Positions 1-11,251 of a stretch of 64,000 nt of DNA are shown one piece after another. A program made the position numbers and the translations under genes. This stretch comes from Cladocopium goreaui (Eukaryota > Sar > Dinophyceae > Suessiales > Symbiodiniaceae). The stretch spans positions 403,584-467,583 of the forward strand of contig CAMXCT020001024.1 of the NCBI GenBank assembly GCA_947184155.2. Direction: 5' to 3'. The notes under the pieces are model-generated. The model made no database searches. It saw only the letters and a program-made list of their open reading frames with translations, and was not told the origin of the DNA. Position 1 is the stretch's first letter; the number at the start of each line of letters is the position of its first letter.

Positions 1-812
1 GCCAGGTGTGCCAGGTCAAGGATGGTCTAAGGTTTACACCCGGCGCATCAAAATCGAAACGATTTGGCATACGGTCTATGAATGTCCGTATTAAGCAAAA
101 CTAGATTAAGCATGATTAAGCTAGATTAACACAATTAAACACAGTTGGTGAAATGTGATGTGGAACTGAATTGCAAACACACACACACACATGAAATTCA
201 TGTTTGCTGGGATACACTCGGGAAATGGTTGACCCAAAAGCATCCAAGTCGCAAGCGAGCACATCACCAGACCGAACCAGGACTTGCCCAGGCAATGGAG
301 GCTGAATGGATTTCCGAACCTAGCATCGATGCTCTCATCTCAATAGGATACTGGATGACGCTGGTTTGATATTCACTTTCTTGTGCATGAACTTGCGGGA
401 ATCCTATGAAAATGCGTTAAGTATATCACAGTTCTAAAATGAATTACGCATGTAATATAAATATGTTTTTGCTCCTACGGATACATATCAACACAATAAC
501 GACCAAATGTTCATCTTAGAAAACGCTGATTTGTTTGGGGAATTTTTGGTGGAGTGTTTTTTTGTATGTGCTACAGTTACAGAAATCTTGGTGGGGTTTT
601 GTGCTGTTTGCATATGGCCAACAATGACATTTCCGCTTCCAACACACTAGGTCACTAGGTTAACAAATTAGAAGCCAGACGCTTACCATCATGCCAAAAT
701 GAATTCGGAATGAAGGTGTAGTGGGTTCTTTTGAGGCCATAATCTGAATCATCCGTATTTGATCTCAACAAACGAGGCATCTCAAACAACCGCCTGCCCC
801 TTGCAGTCGCAC
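1..812. other. No defensible gene; probable intron or 3' flank of the ankyrin gene
   Basis: I see no exon here that matches the ankyrin pattern continuing downstream on the minus strand. There is a short CA tract near 178-191. The ankyrin gene may continue into this stretch or leave the window. Confidence 0.3.
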
Positions 813-3800
813 CTCAGAAACACCTGCATGTGCACCAGCTCGAAGCAGGGTGCGCACAACGTCTGCACCAATGGCCAAATGGAGAGGTGAGCGTGCAAAC
901 ACTGCACACATGTGAGTTTTTAAATTTGGTTTCACTGTATATTTCTCTCATCATCGCAACTCATACAAATAAATGTACTTATGTAGATTTCTTGTTCAAG
1001 AAGTTCCACTGGCAAAAACAACACATTAACATGATTAACTTAAGAAACACCGTAACACCGTACAAATCAGTGCTCACATATCTTGGTCCGTAGCCAAACG
1101 GCATTTGCCCTCGCCTGCACTCTGTGATCGGGCTGCCCAGTGAAGAGGTCTCCCTGGAACGCTTCCAAGGGCTACTGCGTTGACATCAGAACCTGCGGCC
1201 AACAGCTCCTGGCAACGGGGATTCGTCGCCATGGCAGGTCTGGCAGGTCTTGAACCCCGTGTCCAAAAAATGTACAAAACGGGCTGCTTTGGAGGACCGG
1301 TGCAGTTGAAAATGTGCAATTTGGATCAATTTGGGCCTTTTCTGGATTATTGATCTGCTGAAGAGGCTAACCCTCTCCACTCCTCAACAACTGCAGCATG
1401 ACCCTGCAAAGCCGCCCAATGTAGTGGCTCTGCGTCTTGCTTGTCTCTCATGCCTAGGGCCGAAGTGGAGAGTATGCTGTACCGAATCTGTCTCAGCCGG
1501 ATCTTCGATACATCAATATTATCCATGCAATAAGTGCATGGCAAATTCCACTGCTGTTTGCAGTCTGATGAGTCAGCACGATCTATAGCTTGTCTGGGCC
1601 ACACGTGCCTGACTTCAGATTATCTTTTGCTTCGCCAATGCCATTATCCAATCCAATAATGAATCTAAAGAAACATCTACATCTACAGGAAACCATGGTT
1701 TTTACTATTTTTACATATTTCTACTCTGGTTTCCTGCAAATTCCCTCTAATGCACAACTGAGGCTCTCAGAAGACTGTCGTCCCCACTTGCAAGCAAACT
1801 GCGCACCTTGCATGTGCGTTCTACCCCGGCTTAGGTTGCAATCTCGTCAGTATCGGCTGGTTTTGAATCATCGATATCGACGTGTCTCGAAATGACTACA
1901 ATAATGATGCAAGTTTCAATTGATGCGATTTGGCATTTCAAGGTCTATATGCATCTATTGATATGCTAGCAATATGTCATAATTCATAATATGATGTCAT
2001 GATGAATCGGGGGCCCTTGAAACCTTAACCGCCTTAACCTTACAGCGTCTGCCCGGGCACCGCATCACGGTGCCCACCCGCTGCAGCATTGTGCAGCGCT
2101 GTTTTGCCCGACGTGTCTGGGGCACGGAGGTCAACACCTGGTGACAACTTATCCCCATTGGTTGTGGTTGGTGGTTGAGCCACCCCTCTAAAAAATCATG
2201 TATCAATTCGGATCATCCGCAGGTAATATGTAATATTGCCCACAGACGCCGTGTGTTGCCCAAACATTAAATAACATTGAGAATGTTGTGCTGTCGAATA
2301 TATGATAGCAGAGATTGCAGAAAATACCTGAAAATACTGCGTACAGTATACGCTGTGTTTTCCAGTTAAGGATTCAAAGTTTTCAGAGCCCAGGTTTTAG
2401 GGCTTAGGGTTTTGGGGTTTTAGGGTTTTGGATGGTTTAGGATGGTTTAGGATGGTTTAGGATGGTTTAGGGCGTTTAGGGTTCGTCGTCTGGGAAATCT
2501 CAAAAAACTGGCCCTGCGCAGGTGTTTGAGCATGTTGAAGGATAATATTTAAACATGTTCGCCCCAACCCGGACGTTGCTCCACACTTACAACCATCATG
2601 ATCATCATCACATTAAAATTCGCCACCCCCTCTGAACAATATGTTGGTTGGGGTAATAACATCAACTATATCCCCATGAGAGATCAAAATTCACCACCCC
2701 CTATGAACAATATGTTGGTTGGGGTACTAACATCAACTTTATCTTCATAAGGGATCAAATTTTGCTACCCCCTATGAACAAAATGTTGATTGGGGTAAAA
2801 ACATCAACTTGATCTTCATGAGGGATCAAAATCCGCCACCCCCTGTGAACAATATGTTGGTTGGGGTAATAACATCAACTTGATCTTCATAAGGGATCAA
2901 AATTCGCCACCCCCTGTGAACAATATGTTGGTTGGGGTAATCACATCAACTTGATCTTCATAAGGGATCAAAATTCGCCACTCCCCTATGAACAATATGT
3001 TGATTGGGGTAATAACATCAACTTTATCTGCATAAGGGATCAAAATTCGCCACCCCCTGTGAACAATATGTTCATTGGGGTATTAACATCAACTTGATCT
3101 TCATAAGGGATCAAAATTCGCCACCCCCTATGAACAAAATGTTGATTGGGGTAATAACATCAACTTTATCTTCATAAGGGATCAAAATTCGCCACCCCCT
3201 ATGTTGATTGGGGTAATCACATCAACTTGATCTTCATAAGGGATCAAAATTCGCCACCCCCTGTGAACAATATGTTGGTTGGGGTAATAACATCAACTTT
3301 ATCTTCATAAGGGATCAAAATTCGCCACCCCCTGCGAACAATATGTTGATTGGGGTAATAACATCAACTTTATCTTCATAGCAGCTGAAGTCAGAGAGGG
3401 AGCAACGTCAGGGTTGCAGCGAACATGTTTAAACGCCATTTGAACCTTCCGGGCAACACAGAGCGCCTGGCCGTAATATTATGTACAATCATAATGAGTC
3501 TGAGTAGGATGATGATAAGACAGATTTGAAACCACCATTCAGCCCATGTTTTGATGGAATTGTGTCCAAGTTCTCTGACACCCACACTTCATGAGCCATG
3601 CAATGTATGATGAGACATGGCTCAAAAATTGTCGCTTGCACTCCTTTGGCAGGTTACCATCAATAGGGGTCGGCCGCTGTTGGTAGGGTCGAATCGGTAC
3701 TCCTCCCAGCCCCACTTCGCCTGCAGCTACCAGGAGGTCTAGCACATCCGAATGTCCACGTGTTGCAGCTTCCATCAATCCTGCCCTGGCCTCTGGGGTG

Positions 3801-6458
3801 GCTGCCAACCTGGATTTTCAAGGGAATTGTCAAAGAGGCTGAGCCAATTTTGTGTGCTGGTTTGTGAACATGCCAAGCTTCGCACGCAAAAAAAGCAATT
3901 ACTTTACTTCGTGTGATCCCCACCATGACATTTATATATTTTCTTACTGGCAAATCTTCTGGCATTCTACCTGACATATCTTCTGACATTCTATTTGGCA
4001 TTCTATCTGGCATATCTTCTGGCATATGATCTGGCATATCTTCTGGCATATCTTCTGGCATTCTATCTGGCAAATCTTCTGGCATTCTATCTGGCATATC
4101 TTCTGGCATTCTATCTGACATATCTTCTGGCATTCAATCTGGCATTCTATCTGGCATATCTTCTGGCATATATTCTGACATATCTTCTGGCATTCTATCT
4201 GACATATCTTCTGGCATATATTCTGACATATCTTCTGGCATATCTTCTGGCATATCTTCTGGCATATCTATCTGGCATATCTTCTGGCATATTTTCTGGC
4301 ATTCTATCTGGCAAATCTTCTGGCATTCTATCTGGCATTCTATCTGGCATATCTTCTGGCATATCTATCTGGCATATCTTCTGGCATATATTCTGACATA
4401 TCTTCTGGCATTCTATCTGGCATTCTATTTGGCATTCTATCTGGCATATCTTCTGGCATATCTTCTGACATTCTTTCTGACATTCTTTCTAACTTTCTTC
4501 TGCACATTCTTTGTCCCATATCTTCCTACATGAGGTCCGGCAGGGAACACTTGGCGTGGATACTCGCGGTTGAGGTCCGGCAGGGAACACTGGGCGTGGA
4601 TGGTCGTGGTTGAGGTCCGGCAGGGAACACTGGGCGGGGATGGTCGTGGTTGAGGTCCGGCAGAGAACACTGTGGATCGCGGGTCGCAATTGGACGACGA
4701 GGAGGACGAGACGACAAGGACGACAAGGATGAGGAGGACGAGGAGGAGAGGAGGAGAGGAGGAGGAGGAGGAGGACGAGGCAGGAGGCAGGAGGCAGGAG
4801 GAGGCAGGAGGAGGCAACTGACATAAAATCTAACAACCCTCACCTGGCAGGTGGGGAACTATTGTAATATCCTGCAATGGTGCTGGGAGGCTGGCTGTCA
4901 AAAATGAAATATATAAGATGCGATTGTTTCCATCTTTTTTGCCCTTTCTCAATGGGGCTGGGAGGCTGGCTGTCAAAAATGAAATATATAAGATGCGATT
5001 GTTTCCATCTTTTTTGCCCTTTCTCAATGGGGAAGGACAACTTAGCCCAGAAACTCCTCTGGCAACAAGTTTTTCACCAAATCTGCATGCCCCGCTGTTG
5101 CTGCAGCTTTTAGGCCAGCAGCTGCTGTGGTGGGAGAGGCCATGCCTTGGCGCCAACATGACTTGAAGGGAAAGTTCTAAGGACACGCGCGGAAACAGAT
5201 ATGTTCTAAGGAAACAAAGGGATGCCTATTATTTTTATACAATCTGAATGTTAGGCTTTCATCGGTACAGCAGTTGAAAAACTTCCCGACGCATATTCCC
5301 CCCTGCAAATGACATAAACGACCGATCAATATCTCTGGACCGATCTTTGAGCTCTTGTGAGTTTTCCTATATGTTCTTTCTTCAAATTTGCAAAATGACA
5401 TCCCGAAGCACGAGCACAAGATCTGCATGTCCCTAGTTCGAAGATATTATTCAAGGCACGCAGTCTTGAAACCACCTTGCCATGTCCCCGCTCTGCTGCA
5501 GCTACGACAGCTGCCACCACTGCTGGACCATGCTGGGCCTTGCCTGAAACAACTGAAAGGCATTCCGGTGAAAGCTGTTCACGATAGCGCGCTTTGAAAA
5601 TGGAAAGCAACTGCACAAACTCAAACCATGTTGGAAACAATTGGAAACGATTTCATACCATTTCCATCAAATCGAGCCCTGCCATATCTGCCATTGGTTC
5701 AACTTCAAGCTGCTCATGAGATACTCCACTGCCACATCGTGCCCTCGAGCAGCTGCCAACTCCAGGGGAGTGCCCAAGGTGGACATTGCAGAAAGGTTGC
5801 TTTTGCCAGTCAAAGCCTCCCAGATCACAATGGCTTAAGAGTTGCAATTACACATGTTACACAATACATGTCGGGCAGCTCCCCCGCCCCAATCGGTATA
5901 GGTAGGTTCAAATGATCCAGTATCAGTAGATCCAAACTTCAGCGGAGGTGCCTATTTCAAACATACAGTATCAACCCCACTACCGTCCTTCGTTTCAAGT
6001 GCTGGGCATGGGGCACCTCAACGTACCTTGACATTACTTCACGTACGCTCCCATGTCGATTTCATGAAGCGGGTCTGCACCTTTAGAACCGCTACATGAC
6101 CTTGCTCCGCTGCCAGGTGTGCTGCTGACAGCCCCAACAAACGATCGGTTTTGTCGGCTGCAAGCATTCTGGCCTTCGATGTGCTGCGGCTCAAAAAACA
6201 AATCACATCGAATCACATCGAATCACGGCAGAGCTACATCTGGTGCTGAGTTTCAGCAAGTTTCCCACGAAATGTCAATCCAATGGGATCATTATCTCAG
6301 AGAACAACATAGAACAACCATCCACCAGGCGGGTCTTCACATTGAGGTCATCTTGTGATATCTTGTGACTTGTCAAACTGAGCCGAACCTTCCCCGCATC
6401 TCCCTGGTGCGCAGCTTGAAGCAGTTCTCCAGGGAGCCAGCGTGCGACCAAGTTGAAC
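813..6458 (-). CDS. Ankyrin-repeat protein, at least 11 exons (partial)
   Basis: Predicted exons in transcript order are 6458-6319, 6157-6081, 5816-5678, 5543-5460, 5124-5055, 3809-3721, 2137-2061, 1806-1759, 1439-1383, 1208-1115, and 862 to 824 or 813. Every junction joins in compatible phase, and the spliced frame (about 300 residues) is open. Ankyrin signatures include GELLQAAHQGDAGKV, GLSAAHLAAEQGHVAVL, GTPLELAAARGHDVAVEYL, RAGLMEAATRGHSDVLDLL, SGKTALHNAAAGGHRDAV, EPLHWAALQGHAAVVEE and GRPLHWAARSQSADVV. Several repeats are formed across a splice; for example exon 3809-3721 ends in LLVAAG and the next begins VDLRAPD. Ankyrin repeats are protein-binding scaffolds; no other domain is visible, so the partner and location are unknown. 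Most introns are GT-AG; three use GC and one appears to use GA. Introns hold a 71-bp satellite and composite repeat A. The first and last exons are not identified. Confidence 0.82.
2393..2483. repeat. Interstitial telomere-like repeat
   Basis: Degenerate tandem units of TTTAGGG, GGTTTTAGGG and GGATGGTTTA type run for about 90 bp inside an ankyrin-gene intron. TTTAGGG is a common plant and algal telomere unit. The units are too diverged to be a fresh telomere. Confidence 0.6.
2620..3385. repeat. 71-bp satellite, about 10-11 copies
   Basis: Each unit carries ATGTTGGTTGGGGTAATAAC, then ATCAACTTTATCTTCATAAG, then GGGATCAAAATTCGCCACCC. Starts near 2641, 2712, 2783, 2854 and 2925 give a 71-bp period. 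One copy near 3200 is shortened. The array lies wholly inside the ankyrin-gene intron 2138-3720. Confidence 0.9.
3882..4857 (-). mobile_element. Composite introner-like repeat, copy A
   Basis: Read on the minus strand from the head: a conserved CCTGCCAGGTGAGGGTTGTT edge (about 4855-4830), a C/T-rich tract (4690-4810), about four units of a roughly 42-bp minisatellite containing GGACCTCAAC (4535-4675), a 12-bp array of GATATGCCAGAA and GATAGAATGCCA types (3957-4480), and a conserved tail containing GTCATGGTGGGGAT and AAGTAAAGTAATT (3890-3930). The same order of modules recurs in copy B. Copy A sits inside the ankyrin intron 3810-5054. The long frames across it are repeat artefacts. Mobility is inferred from dispersal. 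Confidence 0.7.
4880..5037. repeat. Tandem duplication, 75-bp unit
   Basis: Two almost identical 75-bp units start at the GCTGGGAGGCTGGCTGTC motif near 4882 and 4957 and contain AAATGAAATATATAAGATGC. They lie just beyond the head of composite copy A, inside the same intron. Confidence 0.85.
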
Positions 6459-6649
6459 CTGGACAGCACTGCATAGCACTGCATAGCACTGCAGATGGAT
6501 GATTGATGTACTCCTCCTCTCTCTCTCTGGGTGACTGTACAGCCCCACCTCCCTCCTGGTGTTTCTCCGCTTCCATTCGCTTCTTCCAAAACCTATTAAA
6601 ACAGTAGTTAAAACCCACTGCCTGCAATCGATGGTATATCAGTGTATAC

Positions 6650-6719
6650 AGTTGCGCACTTCGAAGCTAAGTGGCGCAATGGACACTCGCTCTTCTGCCG
6701 CAGAGTCTGATGCTTCCAC
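6650..6719 (-). CDS. Possible exon upstream of the ankyrin gene
   Basis: A 70-bp open segment has an AG acceptor (CGCTTTAG before 6719) and a GT donor after 6650. It encodes VEASDSAAEERVSIAP and then about seven more residues. Its exit phase does not match the first ankyrin exon at 6458, so another exon would be needed between them, or it belongs to a different gene. Confidence 0.3.
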
Positions 6720-7009
6720 CTAAAGCGAGGGTCAACAGTTGCTGGGCCAGTTCCAGTATCGTGGGGGTCATCAAATCTGGATGGTTCATGATGGTTCAAG
6801 CTTCCCAAAACCTGAGTGACCTAGGTCTCTTCCAGAGTATATAATCTGTACAATCGACAACGGGCCAAAAGCGACCAGGTGACCACAACCATGGATACAG
6901 CACAGCATCTCCAAAACTCAAAAAAACGGTGTTCTCAACACATGTAACTTTCAAAGCCAATCAGCACTGCTGCGTGGGTCAAAATGCATGGTATACGCAC
7001 ACAAACACA

Positions 7010-7345
7010 AACACACACATATCCATATCCATATCCATATCTATATCTATCTCTATCTCTATCTATCTATATCTATCTATATCTATATCTATCTATCTAT
7101 CGATCTATCGATCTATCGATCTATCTATCTATCTATCTATCGATCTATCGATCTATCTATCTATATGCATAAGTCACATATACATTGACATGTAACTATA
7201 CATTGACATGTAACTATACATTGACATGTAACTATACATTGACATGTAACTATACATTACATACACACACACACACGCATATGGCATATTATATATATAA
7301 TATACATATATAATTATACACGAAACATATATATATATATATAAT
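7010..7345. repeat. CTAT/CGAT microsatellite plus 18-bp tandem and AT tract
   Basis: CTAT and CGAT tetranucleotides (7010-7175) are followed by four copies of an 18-bp unit CATTGACATGTAACTATA (about 7188-7258), then alternating AT. Confidence 0.9.
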
Positions 7346-7359
7346 ATGTCCACATGCCG

Positions 7360-7640
7360 TTAATCACCACCCGTAATTAAGTACGCCCAATACCGGGAAA
7401 TATATGGAAATGAAATATTAATAAACCTCCCCCCGCAATAAAGTACGCCATCCGATTTTTGATATGTCGTTTCCCGATGTTTTTCCGTTTTTTCTTCCGT
7501 TTTTTTCCTCCTTTATTCGTTTGTACCGTTTTTTGATTGTGTGTTTTTTTTTCCGTGTGTTTTTTCTTGTTTTTTCAGGTAGCCCTGAAGACCCTTAACA
7601 TCTAAATAATAATGAATCTGTGCACCCCCCTAAATAAAGT
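7360..7640. other. AT-rich spacer with T tracts
   Basis: No exon is seen. The tract has repeated TTTTTTCCGT-like runs and short CCCCCTAAATAAAGTA-type stretches that resemble the AT-rich elements near 34.7 and 42.1 kb. Confidence 0.4.
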
Positions 7641-7885
7641 ATTATGGAAAAGTTCACTTATGTACTCGTTTTCAATTAGGCAGTTCATTTGGGAATACTA
7701 AAATGGAAAGAAAGTTCACTTATTATGCATTCGTTTTCAATTAGGCAATTCATTTGGGAATACTAAAATGGAAAGAAAGTTCACTTACGTATTCGTTTTC
7801 AATTAGGCAATTCATTTGGGAATCCTAAAATAGAAAGAAAGTCCACTTATGTATTCGTTTTCAATTAGGCAATTTGTTCGGTCTG
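7640..7885. repeat. About 62-bp tandem repeat, four copies
   Basis: The units contain AAAGTTCACTTATGTATTCG, TTTTCAATTAGGCAATTCAT and TTGGGAATACTAAAATGGAA. The last copy is truncated near 7875. Confidence 0.88.
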
Positions 7886-8059
7886 GAAAACTTTCCAGGG
7901 ACCCCCAGCCAATGTTTGGCCTAAACTTTATTTTGATGCTCTTAATGTTTGGGAGGGGTTATTAATAGCATGTCAACATTATACATATATATATAATGTA
8001 TATACATTTGCATATATATATATATATGTGTGTGTGTGTATGACATGTATGTAGATTCA

Positions 8060-9830
8060 ATCCTCTCCAGTCTTCCCCGTGCCTCATGTGGCAAATCAGG
8101 AGGGAAAAGTACAAGCAAGTTGGACTCAGGAACCACGCGAATGGTAGAAGCGTTGCCAGGATACAGCACCAAACGAGCAGGCTCTACCCTGCAGAATCAC
8201 AAACGTGAGACGCTTGGCCGACGGCTTTTGCTGTATCTTACATTACCAGCACTTGCCTTTCTATTCGCATCTGTGATCCTATCTGAATCTTGGCAAATCT
8301 TGTTTACAAGTTGTGGTTTCCCTAGCTTTTCCTGCTACGCTACAGTTACAGTATTTTGCTGGGTTAAGGCCCCATAGGTCCCCAATCGAAACAACACAAT
8401 TTGGATGCCTCGGCAACATCAGTTCCCTCCTCTCCTTTCATCTACCTCTGGGTAGAAAACCCCCGATGCGAACAAAGAGGCACTGGGACCTCAGTGTTGT
8501 TGAAACAAATGAGAAATAATCAGCATATACAGTAGGGTTGCAAAGAAAAGGTCTGGAAATAGCCGGACACGCATTCCCCCATTCAGTTGTACAATATTTT
8601 ATAATCATATAATCACAATAGTACAGTAATAAATCATGATATTCACTGCCCAGTGGTATAACCTCGTATTACGACTAGCAACCAATGTCCGGGTATGTCC
8701 GGGTTAAGTCAGCTTTCCGATGCAAGTCCCACACTAACAAGGTTTCTTGCAGGAATGCCTGCAATGGCAATCCCGCCAATCAATCCAATCTTGTCAAAGG
8801 CATAGAAAAACTATCAAGGTCACAAATGAAACCCTCTTTAAACATCCATTCAAAACAACTCTTGATCTGAGCTTCGTACTGCCATGAGTGTGGCGAGCAT
8901 TCCAATCTCCAGGTCTATTGATGTTGGCCCACAACTGGTCAGGCGTGACTGCCACTTCCAGAGTTTCGTTGTCCTCCGGTTTCTGATCAACAACCATCCC
9001 AAATGAAACCAGAGGATGTGTATATAGGGCTGCAAGCCGCTCGCCATCGCTCAGTCGGCTCAGTCCTCCACAGGATGAGTCCATTCCTGAGCCTGCAGAA
9101 AGGTCTTGGCTGGCGCTTCCATCAGCTTCATCAACCTCATCTTCTCGGGCGTTTGCTGTGACACAGTTTGTTGGTGGCTTGACCGCCTGATCACGTCACA
9201 TACATCGGGAATGAATTGGACTGGCATTTGAACTATCGTGAAATAGCATGAGAATAGGTGAGAATGTCCAAACTTCCGGAAACAATCTGATTATATAAAC
9301 TGGAATGAATCATGGAGATCTTAAATATTCTTAAATGCTTGGTCGGTGCGCCGAGGAGCTCTCGAAATTCTTGGGCATCAAGCGCGACGAGGTCCTGAAC
9401 ATCAACCAAGTCACCCATGTGGACAGCAATGAAACCCTGCTAGCCTTAAAGCACATGAATATGACTTCCCTATTTTCCCTTTCCATTGGGGAAGCTTCCA
9501 TTTTAATTCAATGGTGTCAAATGGCTGAGAGGGTAGGACATTCTGAAGCCATAGTAATTAGCAGGCAGTTAGAACCCTAGAGTTCTGCAACCTTGCCACA
9601 TTCTCAGAAGTGCAAGCAAATCCTCTCTGGGAATCAAAGGGCAATGGAGAATTAATTTATAGACTGGATGATTTTACCATGTAAAAACCCCACCCGTCGA
9701 GAATGTTCAACAAAGACAACCAGGACTGCTCCGCTCGTTGCGTATCCTTACTCTGCCAGCCGCCGCGGTTGCTGACAGTGCGGCCTCTGCTTTGGCGCTC
9801 CAGTGCCCGGCATAACGCTACAATCTGCTC
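8060..9830 (-). CDS. 2OG-Fe(II) oxygenase-like protein, multi-exon
   Basis: Three exons carry motifs of the short 2OG-Fe(II) oxygenase family of the 2OG-FeII_Oxy_5 type. Exon 9830-9694 has VSNRGGWQSKDTQ, matching the N-terminal GGWQS region. Exon 9186-8880 has LWANINRPGDWNARHTHG, the W-N-x-x-PGDxN-x-x-H-x-H core with a likely iron ligand. Exon 8188 to about 8062 has RVVPESNLLVLFPPDLPHEA, the C-terminal strand with the second conserved His. The order on the minus strand is collinear with the family. The family hydroxylates a substrate using Fe(II), 2-oxoglutarate and O2; the substrate is not predictable. An acidic, Ser-rich insertion of about 65 residues precedes the core. The exon between 8880 and 8188, expected to hold the strand after HTHG, was not found, and phases around the middle are unresolved. 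Confidence 0.72.
9330..9412 (-). CDS. Possible exon resembling the C-terminal half of a SAM domain
   Basis: After an AG at GATGTTCAG the minus strand reads DLVALDAQEFRELLGAPTKH, then LRIFK. The spacing resembles the end of SAM domains (L-x-x-L-x-x-x-x-F-x-x-L-x-G-x-x-x-x-x-L-x-I-x-K). It lies between two oxygenase exons and could be part of that gene or chance. The plus strand is also open here. Confidence 0.3.
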
Positions 9831-10736
9831 CTGAGCCGGCAGGCTGGCAGGCTGGCAACACATCTGGCCAAAACATACCAAAACCCTTGGGCACCAAAAA
9901 AGGATTAAAGCATGTGAAACTATTAAATCATATGAAATCATCTAAGCAATTTGCATTAACTTACCATAGTTCACAGATCCCCTCACCTCTAAGTGAGGGT
10001 GTAGCAACAATAGCTATGATTTGCACAGAAGACATTGGATGATATTGGAAGGAGATTTCCTGCGGCCAAGTTTCGCCCAACCCTGCGATCTCAGGATCGC
10101 ATTGGACGCAAAACACCGAGGGGCTGAGCCTCGGAGCTTTGGCAAGTGCTGGTGCCCACGAACTACGTACAATCCCCACGAGATGCAAACACTTTTGATA
10201 TATACTGTACGTGACATCTTTGTAATCCTACAACTATATTAAATATAATTGTATATTTATATTGTTTTCTTTTACAATATCTTGGTCGCGCCCGCTCTGT
10301 TGGTCCTTGATGAACCATTCTGAATCGTCGACTGCAAGTAGCTGACATGAGACTGGTGCCTCATGCTGGAACAGCGGTGAACACCAACTCCGATGCTTCA
10401 GGCCAAGGTGCCATCTTTCTCGCTGGCTTTGAAGCCCTCAGTTACATTAGAACATGACAAGCGAATGATACCAAACACATCCGGAAAGTTTCGTAAAATC
10501 ACAAGAAACTACAGGATGATGCAGCTAGTTTATGAATCATCGCTAATGGGGTTTAATATGGTTTAATTATTTTTAACTCCTAGATACTCCTAGGATTTGT
10601 TTCTCTTTTGCGCTGAAACGAAAGGTTGGAGATGGTTGGAGCAAACATCAGGCAAAGCCTTCGAACAAAAAAATCAGCCTGGCCACGTTCACCATTGAGG
10701 GATGTAAAGCCCCTGTGATGAGGATCCAAGAAATAC

Positions 10737-10868
10737 CTTGGTCACCATGGATGACATGCTGCGTCCATGATGGACATGATACCCAGCAAGCCTCCTCACA
10801 ATGTGAAACACTTGTGGAGGTTTATCACCATCCCCATCAAATGTCCGAATCCGCCTCACACCATTCAC
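10737..10868 (-). CDS. Exact 132-bp exon, function unknown
   Basis: The acceptor (AATATGTCAG) and donor (CAAG followed by GTATTT) bracket exactly 44 codons. The peptide starts VNGVRRIRTFDGDGDKPPQV and ends HGRSMSSMVTK. It may belong to the 5' part of the downstream oxygenase gene or to a separate gene. No domain is recognised. Confidence 0.5.
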
Positions 10869-11029
10869 CTGACATATTGCATGACTTATCATGCCTTCTA
10901 TTGATGCAGTATCATTGAGGACTTGCAACTAGTCCGTGCTTGGGGACTGCCCCAGGAATCCTGCATGCGCAAACACGTATCGTGCGTCGTGTATGGATGC
11001 TAATCAACAAACAGTCCAATGAAGTCATC

Positions 11030-11250
11030 TTGTTTGGCAAGTGAATAGGCTAATGAGCAATCTGATCAGCTCGTGCTTTTGCAAACTGAGTGCAGCACAA
11101 AGCAAATAATATGGCCAAGCTTGTGGAACTTGCCCGCGTGGATGCCATGAAATGCTTGTTGTCCCTATACTGGCATATGTACTGTACGCACATCCTTGTA
11201 GCAACGCATTGAAATTATCTGTCTCTACATGGGCCGTCAATTGACACACC
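11030..11250 (-). CDS. Possible exon, unknown
   Basis: An open minus-strand segment ends in LLCAALSLQKHELIRLLISL, an amphipathic helix pair vaguely like a degenerate ankyrin unit. No clear splice borders were fixed. Confidence 0.25.
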
Positions 11251-11251
11251 A

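Noticed and set aside
3660..4396. Repeating M-P-E-D / M-P-D-R and L-A-Y-L frames
   Set aside because: Both strands of a 12-bp array inside the composite element; not supported as genes.
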